Source of the DNA: SM23-32 sp964434535
GTDB taxonomy: Bacteria; Planctomycetota; Brocadiia; SM23-32
Assembly (NCBI GenBank): GCA_964434535.1
Contig: CAYSWA010000005.1
Span: 80,596-144,595 of the forward strand
Direction of reading: 5' to 3'
Length of the DNA: 64,000 nt
Part shown: piece after piece, positions 23,800-32,110 of the stretch
Layout of the letters: every line of letters starts with the position of its first letter
Position numbering within the stretch: position 1 is the stretch's first letter
Position numbers and translations under genes: made by a program
Notes under the pieces: model-generated
What the model saw: the letters and a program-made list of their open reading frames with translations, nothing else
What the model was told of the DNA's origin: nothing
Database searches by the model: none

Positions 23800-25125
23800 A
23801 TGCCGAAGATCGCGATCATCGGAGCCGGCGGATTCGTCTTCCCCCTGACGATGGTCCGCGACGCCTGCGCCTTCCCCGCGCTGCGCGAGAGCGCCATCTG
23901 CCTGATGGACATCGCGCCCGACCGGCTGGAGCGGACCGAGTCCGGCGCCCGCGCGCTGGTCGCCGAGTTCGACCTGCCCACCACGATCGAGTCCACCACC
24001 GACCGGCGGGCCGCCCTGGAGGGGGCCGACTTCGTGGTGGTCACCTGGCAGGTCGGCGGGCTCGACGCCTACCGCCACGACGTGGAGATCCCCCGGCAGT
24101 ACGGGGTGGACCAGCCGGTGGGCGACACGCTCGGCCCGGGCGGCGTCTTCCGCGGCCTGCGCACCATCGAGGCGCTCAAGGACCTCTGCGCCGACATGCG
24201 CGAGCTCTGCCCGGGCGCGCTGATGCTCAACTACGCCAACCCGATGGCGATCAACACCTGGGCCGCCTACGAGCTCGGCGTCGAGGTGGTCGGGCTCTGC
24301 CACAGCATCCAGGGGACCTCGGCGCTGCTGGCGCGGATCGCCGACGTGCCCGTCGAGGAATGCAACTACCGGGCGGCGGGGATCAACCACCAGGCATGGT
24401 TCATCCAGTTCGAGCACCAGGGGCGCGACCTGCTGCCCGAGCTGCGGCGGCGCATCCTGGCCCGCCACCTCACCGGCGAGGCGGCCGACGAGCGGGAGGA
24501 CAACGTCTACGAGGGCGGCCAGGAGGCGGTGCGGGCGCGGCTGATGCAGCTTACCGGCTACTTCCACTCCGAGTCGAGCCACCACGGCTCGGAATACGCG
24601 CCCTGGTTCCGCAAGGACGCCGAGGCCGTGCAGGAGGTGCTGCCCGAACGCTGGGACTACTACGAGATCTGCCAGGAGCACGACGAGGAGGGCCAGAACG
24701 CCCGCTTCCTGGCGCAGGCGAAGCAGCGCGGCCTCAAAGCCGGCCACGAGTACGGCGCCTACATCATGGACAGCATCACGGCCGCCGTGCCGCGCGTCAT
24801 CCACGGCTCGGTCCGCAACGACGCCCTGATCACCAACCTGCCCGAGGGCTGCGCCGTCGAGGTGCCCTGCCTGGTCGACGGCAACGGCCTCCAGCCGACC
24901 GTGGTCGGCGATCTGCCGCCGGCCTGCGCCGCCGTGAACCGCGCATGCGTCAACGTGCAAGAGCTGACCGTGCGGGCGGGGCTGAGCGGCGAGCGGGACC
25001 TGGTCTACGCGGCCGTGGCGATGGACCCGCTGACCGGCGCCCTCTGCACGCTGCCCGAGATTCGGCAGATGGTGGACCGGCTGCTTGAGGCCGAGGCGCA
25101 GTGGCTGCCCTCACTGGCCGGGTAG
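23800..25125 (+). CDS. GH4 family NAD-dependent glycosidase (MelA-like)
   Basis: 441-residue family 4 glycoside hydrolase, which cleaves alpha- or beta-glycosides by an NAD+/Mn2+ redox-elimination mechanism in the cytoplasm. Seen: the Rossmann start KIAIIGAGGFVFP, the metal ligands C167-H168 in GLCHSIQGTS and N196-H197 in GINHQAWFIQF, and NYANPMAINTW. These match the alpha-galactosidase/alpha-glucosidase/galacturonidase branch more than the 6-phospho-glucosidase branch. ATG 23800 is preceded by GGAAAGGAG; the upstream open frame is noise. The end overlaps the convergent membrane protein by 15 bases. Confidence 0.9.
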   Translation: MPKIAIIGAGGFVFPLTMVRDACAFPALRESAICLMDIAPDRLERTESGARALVAEFDLPTTIESTTDRRAALEGADFVVVTWQVGGLDAYRHDVEIPRQYGVDQPVGDTLGPGGVFRGLRTIEALKDLCADMRELCPGALMLNYANPMAINTWAAYELGVEVVGLCHSIQGTSALLARIADVPVEECNYRAAGINHQAWFIQFEHQGRDLLPELRRRILARHLTGEAADEREDNVYEGGQEAVRARLMQLTGYFHSESSHHGSEYAPWFRKDAEAVQEVLPERWDYYEICQEHDEEGQNARFLAQAKQRGLKAGHEYGAYIMDSITAAVPRVIHGSVRNDALITNLPEGCAVEVPCLVDGNGLQPTVVGDLPPACAAVNRACVNVQELTVRAGLSGERDLVYAAVAMDPLTGALCTLPEIRQMVDRLLEAEAQWLPSLAG

Positions 25126-25737
25126 ATCGGGCTCGCCGGCGGCCGCCTCGGATCGCATGTCAGCGGCCTGGTCGCACATGCGCGCCGCGCCGGCCATCAT
25201 GCCCATCAGGAACGAGACCGCGCCGACGGCTGTCACGACGAAGACGATGCCGAGCCCTATGCGCAGCGCCTGGGCGCCGGGGGCAGCGAACAGGCAGACC
25301 TGCGTCGCCAGGGGAAGCGCGGGCAGCCAGGAGCGCGCCGCAGCGGAACGGGCCACCGTGTCCGCGCCAGCCCGGGCGGCGAGCCCGGCCAGCAGGCGTC
25401 CCAGCAGCAGCGTGACGACCAGCAGCACCGCCCACGGCGCCAGCCAGAGCGCTACGTGCATCCCCCCTACTTCCTTCAGCTCGGCCGGCACCACGATTAT
25501 GCGCATCACCGAAGCGCCGAGCCCCGCCACGCAGAGCACGCCTGTCACCTGCACCATCGGACGCAGCCGGATGATCAGAAAGAGCCCGGCCGCCAGCAGC
25601 AGCCAGCCGACCGGGTCGGGCAGCACTTTGAGCAGAGGGACCCGCAGCGGCAGGAAGAACAGGAACCCCCACATCATCGTGCGGCAGGCCCGGCGGCAGC
25701 GCCGCCAGCGGCGCCCGTCGAAGTCGTTATCGGCCAT
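25111..25737 (-). CDS. Uncharacterised polytopic membrane protein
   Basis: 208 residues with about five to six hydrophobic segments (for example WLLLAAGLFLIIRL, ALWLAPWAVLLVVTLLLGRL, IGLGIVFVVTAVGAVSFLMG) after a basic, Cys-containing N-terminus. I recognise no family. The start MADNDFDGRRW at 25737 was chosen because the upstream in-frame extension has low-complexity, shadow-like composition. The stop lies inside the tail of the GH4 gene on the other strand. Confidence 0.6.
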   Translation of the reverse strand: MADNDFDGRRWRRCRRACRTMMWGFLFFLPLRVPLLKVLPDPVGWLLLAAGLFLIIRLRPMVQVTGVLCVAGLGASVMRIIVVPAELKEVGGMHVALWLAPWAVLLVVTLLLGRLLAGLAARAGADTVARSAAARSWLPALPLATQVCLFAAPGAQALRIGLGIVFVVTAVGAVSFLMGMMAGAARMCDQAADMRSEAAAGEPDLPGQ

Positions 25738-25958
25738 GGTCGGCCCGTCCTCACAAGGGTGCCGGAACGCCCTGCCCGCTCGCCCCGCATTGTACCGGTT
25801 GCGGCGGCCCCGAATAAAGCCCTGATCGCGCGCCTCCAGCGTCATTCCATTGTGCAGTGGCGGGCAGTGTGGAGCCATGCTTGCCGCTGCACGCGCCAGC
25901 GGGCCGTGGGGATCCCCGGGCGCGGCCCCGGCGGGATACAGTCCCCGGTTTCGGCTCC

Positions 25959-25984
25959 GGGGTCTTGGGTCTCGAGTCTCGGGG
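25959..25984. repeat. GAGACCC-word repeat
   Basis: GGTCTTGGGTCTCGAGTCTC, degenerate repeats of a 7-base word related in inverse orientation to 42376-42405. It lies in a 272-base gene-free gap (25738-26009) in which I see nothing else. Confidence 0.45.
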
Positions 25985-26009
25985 CTTGGAGCCCCCGCGG
26001 GGGCCCGGC

Positions 26010-26912
26010 TCAGCGCAGCAGGTGGCGCCACCCCTCGCGGTGCCGCCAGCCCGTCGCGCGCTTGAGGCGGGCGTTCGACATGAACGACGCATGCCCGGGC
26101 AGCCCGCGCACCAGCGGGCACAGGTCCGGCCGGAACCGCTCCACCAGTTCCGTGGACGGCTCGAGCGCGAAGGTGTCGTCCGCCACCACCAAGAAGACCT
26201 CGTGCGGCGGCAGCGAATCCCCGCTGAGCGCTGCTTCCATCACCGTGCGGTGGGCGCGGGCCGAGTCCTCGGCCGAGACCCACGTCCACATGCCGGCGGG
26301 CCAGCCCTCGGCCCGACGGGCGCGGCGGGCCAGGCGGGCCCGGGCGTCCGCATCGCAGATGTAACCGAGGCGCAGCGCGTAGGTGCGCATCCCGTAGGCG
26401 CGCGTCCAGGCCGCCAGCATCTCCTCGGCGGCGAGCTTGGAGAAGCTGTAGCTGTCCTCCACGTCGGTGGGATGCTCCTCGTCCAGGGGCAGGTAGTAGA
26501 CCGGATAGGGCCGGCCGCTGATGCGGAAGAACGGGCCCAGGGCGCAGTTGCTGCCGGCCATGACCACGGCCCGGGCGCCTTCCTCGGCGGCGGCGCGCAG
26601 CACGTAGTAGGTGCCGAGCAGGTTGGTGCGGATCGTCGCGTCGAAGGGCATCCCGCGCCGACGGGCCCTCCGCTCGGCTTCCGGATGGTCGGAGGGGAAC
26701 GGCACGGCGCCCAGATGCTGCACCACGTGGACGCCGGCCATCGCTCGCTGCACGTCCGCGTATTGGGTAAGGTCGCCCTGCACATAGGTGTGCGGGCCGA
26801 CGACGTCGGCGTCGGGGGCGTGCCGGCTGAACAGCACCAGTTCGTGCCCCGCCAGCTCGGCCACTACGTAACGGCCCAGGCGGCCGCTCGCGCCGGTAAC
26901 GAGTATCCTCAC
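26010..26912 (-). CDS. NAD-dependent epimerase/dehydratase (extended SDR)
   Basis: 300-residue extended short-chain dehydrogenase. The cofactor motif GASGRLGRYV is at about residues 7-16, and the catalytic YxxxK is in EDSYSFSKLAAEEM near residue 150, with a Ser upstream in VMAGSNCALGP. It resembles uronate dehydrogenase-like and nucleoside-sugar epimerases; the substrate is not clear. The start is GTG 26912 (VRILVTGASG). The frame is open upstream without a plausible protein start. It is divergent from the triple-HTH gene. Confidence 0.8.
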   Translation of the reverse strand: MRILVTGASGRLGRYVVAELAGHELVLFSRHAPDADVVGPHTYVQGDLTQYADVQRAMAGVHVVQHLGAVPFPSDHPEAERRARRRGMPFDATIRTNLLGTYYVLRAAAEEGARAVVMAGSNCALGPFFRISGRPYPVYYLPLDEEHPTDVEDSYSFSKLAAEEMLAAWTRAYGMRTYALRLGYICDADARARLARRARRAEGWPAGMWTWVSAEDSARAHRTVMEAALSGDSLPPHEVFLVVADDTFALEPSTELVERFRPDLCPLVRGLPGHASFMSNARLKRATGWRHREGWRHLLR

Positions 26913-27004
26913 GCGCGCTCCCTTCGTTGGCCCAAAGTCGGGATTCAATGATCGCATTGGCCATGCGTCGGTGTCAACAGCCTCCCAAGGCTCCCCGCCG
27001 ACAC

Positions 27005-27033
27005 TTGCGCATACAGGAAGTCTATGGTCTAAT
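27005..27033 (+). promoter_or_regulatory. Possible sigma-70 promoter of the triple-HTH gene
   Basis: TTGCGC (27005-27010), 17 bases, TCTAAT (27028-27033), about 68 bases before ATG 27101. The surrounding 100 bases are AT-rich for this genome. Confidence 0.45.
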
Positions 27034-27100
27034 CCGCACTTGCAGAACTTGTGAGGGGGGATGTTACGCATTCCTACGACCTGAGGAGGCACGAGACGGC

Positions 27101-27961
27101 ATGGGCAAGGTAGAGGACGCACTGAGGGACTTCATCCAGTATCACGGCAAGCGCGTCGCGGGCGAGGTGGTCGGCGAGGTGCCGGACCAGTTGCGCCAGG
27201 CCCGCCAGGACATCCGCGAGCTACAGCGGACCGTGGCCGACCTGGTGGGCAAGGTCGAGGGCCTGATCGAGTTCAAGCGCAGCGAGATGGCCGTGCCCCC
27301 GGCGCCGGAGGAGGAGCTGGAGGGCGTGCGCTTCTCCAAGCGGACGCTGCCCAGCATCCGCAAGCGCCTGGACCTGACCCAGCAGGAGCTGGCCGATCTG
27401 CTCGAGGTCTCGCCGGCGACGGTTACCTCGTGGGAGACGGGCAAGTCGCGCCCGCGCCAGTCGAACCTGGCCCAGATCGTCACCCTGCGCGAGATGGACC
27501 AGGCAGAGGTCGACGAAGCACTGGGGCGCGAGCCGGCACCGGAGGCCATGAAGCCGGAGCAGCTGAAGAGGCTGCGCAAGAAGCACGACCTGATCCAGGC
27601 CGAGCTGGCGGCGCTGATCGGCGTCTCGCCGGCCTCGATCACCTCCTGGGAGTCGGGCAAGACCTCGCCGAGCCGCGAGAACCGCCGCGCGATTGCCAAC
27701 GTGGCCGCGATGGCGCGCGCCGAGGTCGACCTCGCCCTGAACCGCCACGAGGAGGGCGGCAAGGGGCGGCCCAAGACGCGCGAGCCCGAGCTCTCCCCCG
27801 AAGAGATCCGCTCCCTACGCGACTCCCTCGGGCTGAGCCAGCGGGCGCTGGCCGAGAAGATCGGCGTCTCGCCCAACTCGATCTCCAACTGGGAGACCGG
27901 CAGCACCGAGCCCCGCAAGAGCAGCATCGCCAGGCTGCGCGAGCTGCGCGACGCGGCGTGA
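27101..27961 (+). CDS. Protein with three tandem XRE-type helix-turn-helix domains
   Basis: 286 residues. An N-terminal helical, probably coiled-coil part (about 1-70) is followed by three HTH_3 repeats. The first has LDLTQQELADLLEVSPATVT and SWETGKSRPRQSN; the second HDLIQAELAALIGVSPASIT and SWESGKTSPSREN; the third LGLSQRALAEKIGVSPNSIS and NWETGSTEPRKSS. Each looks intact, including the W-E-x-G turn. Single-HTH XRE proteins dimerise on a dyad; three in one chain suggests reading several sites or a tandem array. ATG 27101 has AGGAGG about 11 bases upstream. No effector domain is seen and the target is unknown. Confidence 0.8.
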   Translation: MGKVEDALRDFIQYHGKRVAGEVVGEVPDQLRQARQDIRELQRTVADLVGKVEGLIEFKRSEMAVPPAPEEELEGVRFSKRTLPSIRKRLDLTQQELADLLEVSPATVTSWETGKSRPRQSNLAQIVTLREMDQAEVDEALGREPAPEAMKPEQLKRLRKKHDLIQAELAALIGVSPASITSWESGKTSPSRENRRAIANVAAMARAEVDLALNRHEEGGKGRPKTREPELSPEEIRSLRDSLGLSQRALAEKIGVSPNSISNWETGSTEPRKSSIARLRELRDAA

Positions 27962-28294
27962 GAGCGATCCGCCCCGGCAGCGTGGGACGGGCCGGACGGA
28001 CTGCCGCCACACGGGCCGGCGCGAGTGGAGCTTCGGCCCGGGGCGGCACCTGCCCGTCGTGGCCGCTCAGACCTACCGCCACAGCGTCCAGCAGACGGCC
28101 TTCGCCGACGGGGTCCGCCTGACGGTGAACTTCCGCGACGAGCCCTACCGCATGGACGACGGGCATGAGCTGGCCCCCCCGACCCGCCGCGTGGAGGGAC
28201 TGGAGGCGGCGGGCTGAACGCGCTGCACTTGCCGCCGGCCCGGCCCGCGCCTGTATAATGCTCGCTCTGCTCGCCCCCCCGGAGAGGAGGAAGC
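27962..28294 (+). other. 333-base gap with an orphan C-terminal coding fragment
   Basis: There is no complete gene. One frame ending at TGA 28215-28217 reads like real protein from about 28022: EWSFGPGRHLPVVAAQTYRH, then ADGVRLTVNFRDEPYRMDDG. It has no start codon or ribosome binding site and runs back into the stop region of the HTH gene. It looks like the 3' remnant of a deleted gene, perhaps AlkB-like by its final HSV...RLTVNFR. That guess is weak. Confidence 0.35.
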
Positions 28295-29311
28295 ATGGCC
28301 GACGAAACCCCCGAGCCGCTCAACCACGGCGAAGCGGCGCCCGCTGCGCGCAAGGGCCGGGCGGCCTGCGGCCCGGACACGGAGCGGGCCGTCCGCGCCA
28401 TCATGGTGCTGATGCAGGAAGGCGCCGCGATGCTCGACCAGGAAGGCCGCGTCCTGCACTGCAACTCGCGCCTCTGCGAGATGCTGCGCCGCCCGGCCGA
28501 GCAGCTCGTCGGGGAGTCTTTCGGCTCGTTCATCGACCCGGACGATGGGGAGAAGTGGCAGGCGGCGTTCGGGCGGCGCGGCGAGGCGGCCCCGCTCGGC
28601 TTCACCATCAACGTGCTGCTCGAGGACGAGCAGCCGATCCCGGTGCACCTGGCGCTCTGCTCGCTGGCGAAGCCGCTGGGGCGGGTCGCCTTCCTGGTCG
28701 CCTCCGACCTGGCCTGGCAGGAGGAGCGCATGAAGCAGCTCGAGCGCGTCAACCGCCAGCTCGAACAGGAGCGGGAAGTGCTCGAGGTGGCCGCCACCAC
28801 CGACAGCGCCACCGGCGCCTATGCCTCGGGCGCCGTCTTCGAGGTGCTCGAGACCGAGATCGCCTACGGACGCCGCTACGGCTACCCCGTCTCCGTGCTC
28901 ATCATGGACCTGGACGACTTCAAGTCGCTCAACGACAGCTACGGCCACACCTTCGGGGACGCGGTGCTGCGCGAGTTCTGCGACCGCTGCCGCGACGCCG
29001 TCCGGGCCACCGACTACCTGGTGCGCTACGGCGGCGACGAGTTCGTGGTCATCCTCCCACAGACCGACGCGCGGGGCGCCCTGGCCGTGGGTCGACGCAT
29101 CCTGAACTCCGTGCGGGACACGCCCTTCGCCCAGGGAACGCAGAACGTGCCGGTGACCGTCTCCATCGGCCTCACCACCGCCCCGCCCGAGGGCGGGGTG
29201 GCCAGCGGCGTTCTGCTCAAACGCGCCGACGATGCCCTCTACCAGGTCAAGCGGAGCGGCCGGGACGGGCTGGTCATGTGGCAGCGCTCCACGAGCCCGG
29301 ACGGCGACTGA
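28295..29311 (+). CDS. PAS-GGDEF diguanylate cyclase
   Basis: 338-residue soluble sensor. A PAS-like domain covers about 35-150 (MLDQEGRVLHCNSRLCEMLR and a following FIDPDD), then a coiled-coil linker (LERVNRQLEQEREVLEV), then a GGDEF domain. The signature YGGDEFVVILPQ is intact at 246-250, so the protein should make c-di-GMP from two GTP. An RATD inhibitory I-site lies five residues upstream of GGDEF, which predicts product feedback. No membrane segment and no EAL or HD-GYP partner in the window. Start follows GGAGAGGAAGC closely. Confidence 0.9.
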   Translation: MADETPEPLNHGEAAPAARKGRAACGPDTERAVRAIMVLMQEGAAMLDQEGRVLHCNSRLCEMLRRPAEQLVGESFGSFIDPDDGEKWQAAFGRRGEAAPLGFTINVLLEDEQPIPVHLALCSLAKPLGRVAFLVASDLAWQEERMKQLERVNRQLEQEREVLEVAATTDSATGAYASGAVFEVLETEIAYGRRYGYPVSVLIMDLDDFKSLNDSYGHTFGDAVLREFCDRCRDAVRATDYLVRYGGDEFVVILPQTDARGALAVGRRILNSVRDTPFAQGTQNVPVTVSIGLTTAPPEGGVASGVLLKRADDALYQVKRSGRDGLVMWQRSTSPDGD

Positions 29312-29342
29312 CCGCCCGCCGCATTCACCAGAGCGCCGAGCC

Positions 29343-30029
29343 ATGCGCGAACTGACCCGTGCCGACCTCGCCCTGCTGCCCCCCAGGCGCCTCGGCGCCC
29401 GGGCCGACTACAAGGCCGGCCTGCTCGTCTACGAGCTGGGCGACGAGCAGGTCCTGCTCAAGGACTTCAGCCACAAGCGAGGGCTGGTGCGCGCCGTGCT
29501 GGGGCCGCTGCTGAGCGGGCGCGAGGCCCGGGCCCTCCGCGCGCTCAACGGCCTGCAAGGGGTGCCCCGCTTCCGGGGACGGCCCGATCGCTACAGCGTG
29601 GCGATGACCTACACCCCCGGCGCCCGCCCGGCCGGGCGGGCGCCCGAGCTGCGCGGCGACGAGCGCTTCATCGCCGAGCTGGAGCGCACCGTCGCCGCCA
29701 TGCACTCACGGGGCGTGCTGCACATGGACCTGAAGCACCGCTCCAACCTGCTGGTCACGCCCGACGGGGCGCCGCTCGTCATCGACTTCGAGAGCGCGCT
29801 CGTGGTGCGCCCCGGCGGCCGGGCCGGGCGGGCGATCGTTGACGTGCTCGGCCGGCTCGACTGGCTGGCCGTGCAGAACTGGAAGCGTCGCCTCTGCCCC
29901 GCCATGCTGGAGCGCTCCGAGTCGGCCCGGCGCGGCGCCCGGCTGGCCCGGCGGCTCCAGGCCTGGTGGCTGCCACGGCGCATGCTGGACGCCCTGCTCG
30001 ACATCTACGCCCGCCGCCCCGCCCCGTAG
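29343..30029 (+). CDS. Protein kinase-fold protein (LPS kinase/RIO-like)
   Basis: 228 residues of kinase fold. The catalytic-loop equivalent is HMDLKHRSNLLV at 127-138 (D129, K131, N135) and the DFG-equivalent is IDFES at 147-151. The glycine loop is weak, but a candidate ATP lysine is in QVLLKDFSHKRG. The short C-lobe and the HxDLK-x3-N pattern resemble LPS core heptose kinases and RIO-like bacterial kinases. It follows the diguanylate cyclase by 31 bases and precedes the DUF389 gene by 26, so it is possibly co-transcribed. Substrate unknown. Confidence 0.72.
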   Translation: MRELTRADLALLPPRRLGARADYKAGLLVYELGDEQVLLKDFSHKRGLVRAVLGPLLSGREARALRALNGLQGVPRFRGRPDRYSVAMTYTPGARPAGRAPELRGDERFIAELERTVAAMHSRGVLHMDLKHRSNLLVTPDGAPLVIDFESALVVRPGGRAGRAIVDVLGRLDWLAVQNWKRRLCPAMLERSESARRGARLARRLQAWWLPRRMLDALLDIYARRPAP

Positions 30030-30055
30030 AGCGGCGACAGAAGGGGAGGCCAGGG

Positions 30056-31069
30056 ATGCCGCTTCGCCTCATGGAGATGATCTGCCCGGCCGACAAGGGC
30101 GAGGAGGTGGACCAGATCGTCGCGGAGCACGAGCCGCTCGACCTCTGGCACGACCAGCTCGTCGACGAGCGCATCATGGTCAAGGTGCTCCTCCCCGCTG
30201 AGCGGGCCGAGCCGCTGCTGGACGAGCTACAGAGCCGCTACGGGGGCATGGAGGGTTTCCGCATCCTCCTGCTCGCCGTCGAGGCGGCGGTGCCCCGCCC
30301 CGAGGAGCTGAACAAGGAAGAGGAAGACGCAGAGCAGGAGGAGAAGAAGGAGCGCGAGGCGGAGCACGCGCGGATAAGCCGCCAGGAGCTCTACGAAGAG
30401 GTCACGGCCTCGGCAGAGCTGAGCGCCGTCTACCTCATCATGACGGCGGCGGCCTGCCTGGTGGCGGCCATCGGCATGCTCTACGGGAACATACCCGTGA
30501 TCGTGGGGGCCATGGTCATCGCGCCGCTGCTGGGGCCGAACATCGCCCTTTCCTTCGCCACCACGCTCGGCGATAGGGACCTGGGCAAGCGGGCGCTGCG
30601 CACCGCCGCCCTGGGCGCCGCCACCGGGCTGGCGCTCTCCCTCGTGCTCGGCATGATGATGCAGGTCACACCGGAGACGGCCGAAGTCTCCTTCCGGGCG
30701 CGCGTCTTGCCGCTGGACCCGCTGCTGGCGCTGGCGGCCGGGGTGGCGGGCGCGCTCGCCGTCACCAGCGGCATCCATGCCCCCCTTGTCGGCGTCATGG
30801 TGGCGGTGGCGCTGCTGCCGCCCTTGGTGGCGGCGGGCCTCTCGCTCGGCTCCGCCCAGTGGAGCATGGCCGCCGGGGCGTCGCTGCTGTTCCTGACGAA
30901 CCTGATCTGCATCAACCTGGCCGGCGTGGTCACCTTCCTGCTGAGCGGCGTGCGACCGCGCACCTGGTGGGAGGCCGACAAGGCGAAGCGCGCCTCCCGC
31001 AGGGCGCTGATCCTGTGGCTGGTGCTGCTGGGAATCCTGGTGGGGCTGATCCTGCTTTCCCAGCGCTGA
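30056..31069 (+). CDS. DUF389 family membrane protein
   Basis: 337 residues. A soluble N-terminal domain (1-80) is followed by a strongly charged Glu/Lys stretch (about 83-108), then a membrane domain of six or so segments with the family core GNIPVIVGAMVIAPLLGPNI. Other conserved parts are LAVTSGIHAPLVGVMVAVAL and a final hydrophobic helix. DUF389 proteins are widespread with no proven function. ATG 30056 has GGGGAGGCCAGGG just upstream, which decides against a longer start. Confidence 0.85.
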   Translation: MPLRLMEMICPADKGEEVDQIVAEHEPLDLWHDQLVDERIMVKVLLPAERAEPLLDELQSRYGGMEGFRILLLAVEAAVPRPEELNKEEEDAEQEEKKEREAEHARISRQELYEEVTASAELSAVYLIMTAAACLVAAIGMLYGNIPVIVGAMVIAPLLGPNIALSFATTLGDRDLGKRALRTAALGAATGLALSLVLGMMMQVTPETAEVSFRARVLPLDPLLALAAGVAGALAVTSGIHAPLVGVMVAVALLPPLVAAGLSLGSAQWSMAAGASLLFLTNLICINLAGVVTFLLSGVRPRTWWEADKAKRASRRALILWLVLLGILVGLILLSQR

Positions 31070-31125
31070 GCCCGGGCGCCGGCTCTCGCCCGACGCCGGC
31101 GGGCGCGCCGCTGTCGGCTCGAACC

Positions 31126-31503
31126 TCAGCCGGCGCAGTCGGCGCAGACGCCGTAGAGCAGGAACTCGTGGTCCTCCACCACGCAGCCGGGCGGGGCGAG
31201 CTCGGCGGAGTCGGTTATGCACGCCTCGACCTTCAGCAGCCGCTCGCAGACGCGGCACACGAAGTGGTGATGATGCTCCTGCGCGCGCTCGTAGTAGGTG
31301 ACCTGCTCGCCGGGCAGCTCGATCGACACCAGCCAGCCGTCGCGGCAGAGCAGCTTCAGCGTTCGGTAAACGGTGGCGATGCCGATGCCCTCGTGATGGT
31401 TCTGCGCGGCATCGAGCACCTCGCGCGGAGTCATCGGCCGCGGGTTGTCGAGGAAGGCCAGGCGGACGGCCTCGCGCTGGCGGGTCCTACGGCGTGTGGG
31501 CAC
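31126..31503 (-). CDS. fur: Fur family metalloregulator
   Basis: 125-residue Fur-type repressor. The winged helix contains TPREVLDAAQNHHEGIGIAT and VYRTLKLLCRDGW. The metal sites include H77-H80 (QEHHHHFVC) and two structural CxxC pairs, C83/C86 and C120/C123. The GTG start at 31503 is decided by a GGGAGG ribosome binding site about 7 bases upstream. A Fur-box-like sequence lies right in front, so autoregulation is likely. Fur, Zur and PerR cannot be separated securely from sequence alone; the box favours Fur or PerR. Confidence 0.85.
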   Translation of the reverse strand: MPTRRRTRQREAVRLAFLDNPRPMTPREVLDAAQNHHEGIGIATVYRTLKLLCRDGWLVSIELPGEQVTYYERAQEHHHHFVCRVCERLLKVEACITDSAELAPPGCVVEDHEFLLYGVCADCAG

Positions 31504-31517
31504 GGGGCGCCTCCCTG

Positions 31518-31543
31518 GTGATAAGTCCTGATAATGATAGTGC
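31518..31543 (-). promoter_or_regulatory. Fur-box-like operator upstream of fur
   Basis: GTGATAAGTCCTGATAATG followed by ATAGTG. GATAATGAT matches the Fur half-site and a second GATAA lies 12 bases away. It is AT-rich in a GC-rich setting and placed just before the ribosome binding site of fur. Confidence 0.6.
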
Positions 31544-31620
31544 CTCCGCGATCGACGCGCAACGTCCCGTCCAGGCGCGGGACCCCCCGGCTGGTGCTCG
31601 ATGGCGTCGACTTTTCTGCC

Positions 31621-31649
31621 TTGACAGAAGGCTGCTGATCGCATAGACT
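31621..31649 (+). promoter_or_regulatory. Possible sigma-70 promoter reading right
   Basis: TTGACA (31621-31626), 17 bases, TAGACT (31644-31649). The first downstream gene is the 70-residue protein at 31875, which would give a leader of about 215 bases. Confidence 0.45.
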
Positions 31650-31874
31650 TGGGGGGCTTCTCGTGACGCGCGCGCTCCGTGCGTGTCCCTCCTGGCAGCG
31701 CTGACATCGGGCCGCAGCAACGCCCAATCGGGGGTCGGCCCGGCGGCGCCGTCGTTGACAGGACCGCTATCCGCCGCTGCCGAGCGTGCATCCGCACGCA
31801 GGTTCCGCCTGCACGCCGCCCATCGGGCGCTGTGCGTGCATCGATCAGACGAACAGCAAGGAGACGTCGCAGAG

Positions 31875-32087
31875 ATGGCAAGGAAGTCGCAGAAAAGGAC
31901 GAGCGAGGCCGCGACAGGCGCGCCGCCGTCCCGGTTGGATCTAATCAAACGGCGCCACCGCGAGCTGATCCTGAAGCCGCGCGAGGCGCTGGCGTCGGAC
32001 TACGCCCACGAGTTCGAAGACCCTTTCGACGACGTCCTCGGGGCCGACCAGTTGGAGACCGAAGCGATGGCCTTCGGCCGCCTCTGA
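31875..32087 (+). CDS. Small hypothetical protein
   Basis: 70 residues, basic at the N-terminus (MARKSQKRTSEA) and acidic at the C-terminus (HEFEDPFDDVLGADQLETEA). No membrane segment, cysteines or known motif. ATG 31875 has AAGGAG about 12 bases upstream. The frame continues upstream as low-complexity sequence, so the shorter start was taken. Convergent with holA. I do not recognise it. Confidence 0.5.
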   Translation: MARKSQKRTSEAATGAPPSRLDLIKRRHRELILKPREALASDYAHEFEDPFDDVLGADQLETEAMAFGRL

Positions 32088-32110
32088 GGCGCCGCAGGCC
32101 CCCCCCGCCG

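Larger units (their letters stand above)
31504..31874. other. 371-base divergent intergenic region
   Basis: It holds the Fur-box-like site (31518-31543) next to the fur start and a plus-strand promoter-like pair (31621-31649). The remaining 225 bases up to 31874 show no convincing coding frame or strong hairpin. Confidence 0.5.

Noticed and set aside
25111..26964. 617-codon minus-strand frame joining the membrane protein to the epimerase region
   Set aside because: The part upstream of 25737 overlaps the epimerase in another frame and is compositionally a shadow; only the last 208 codons look real.
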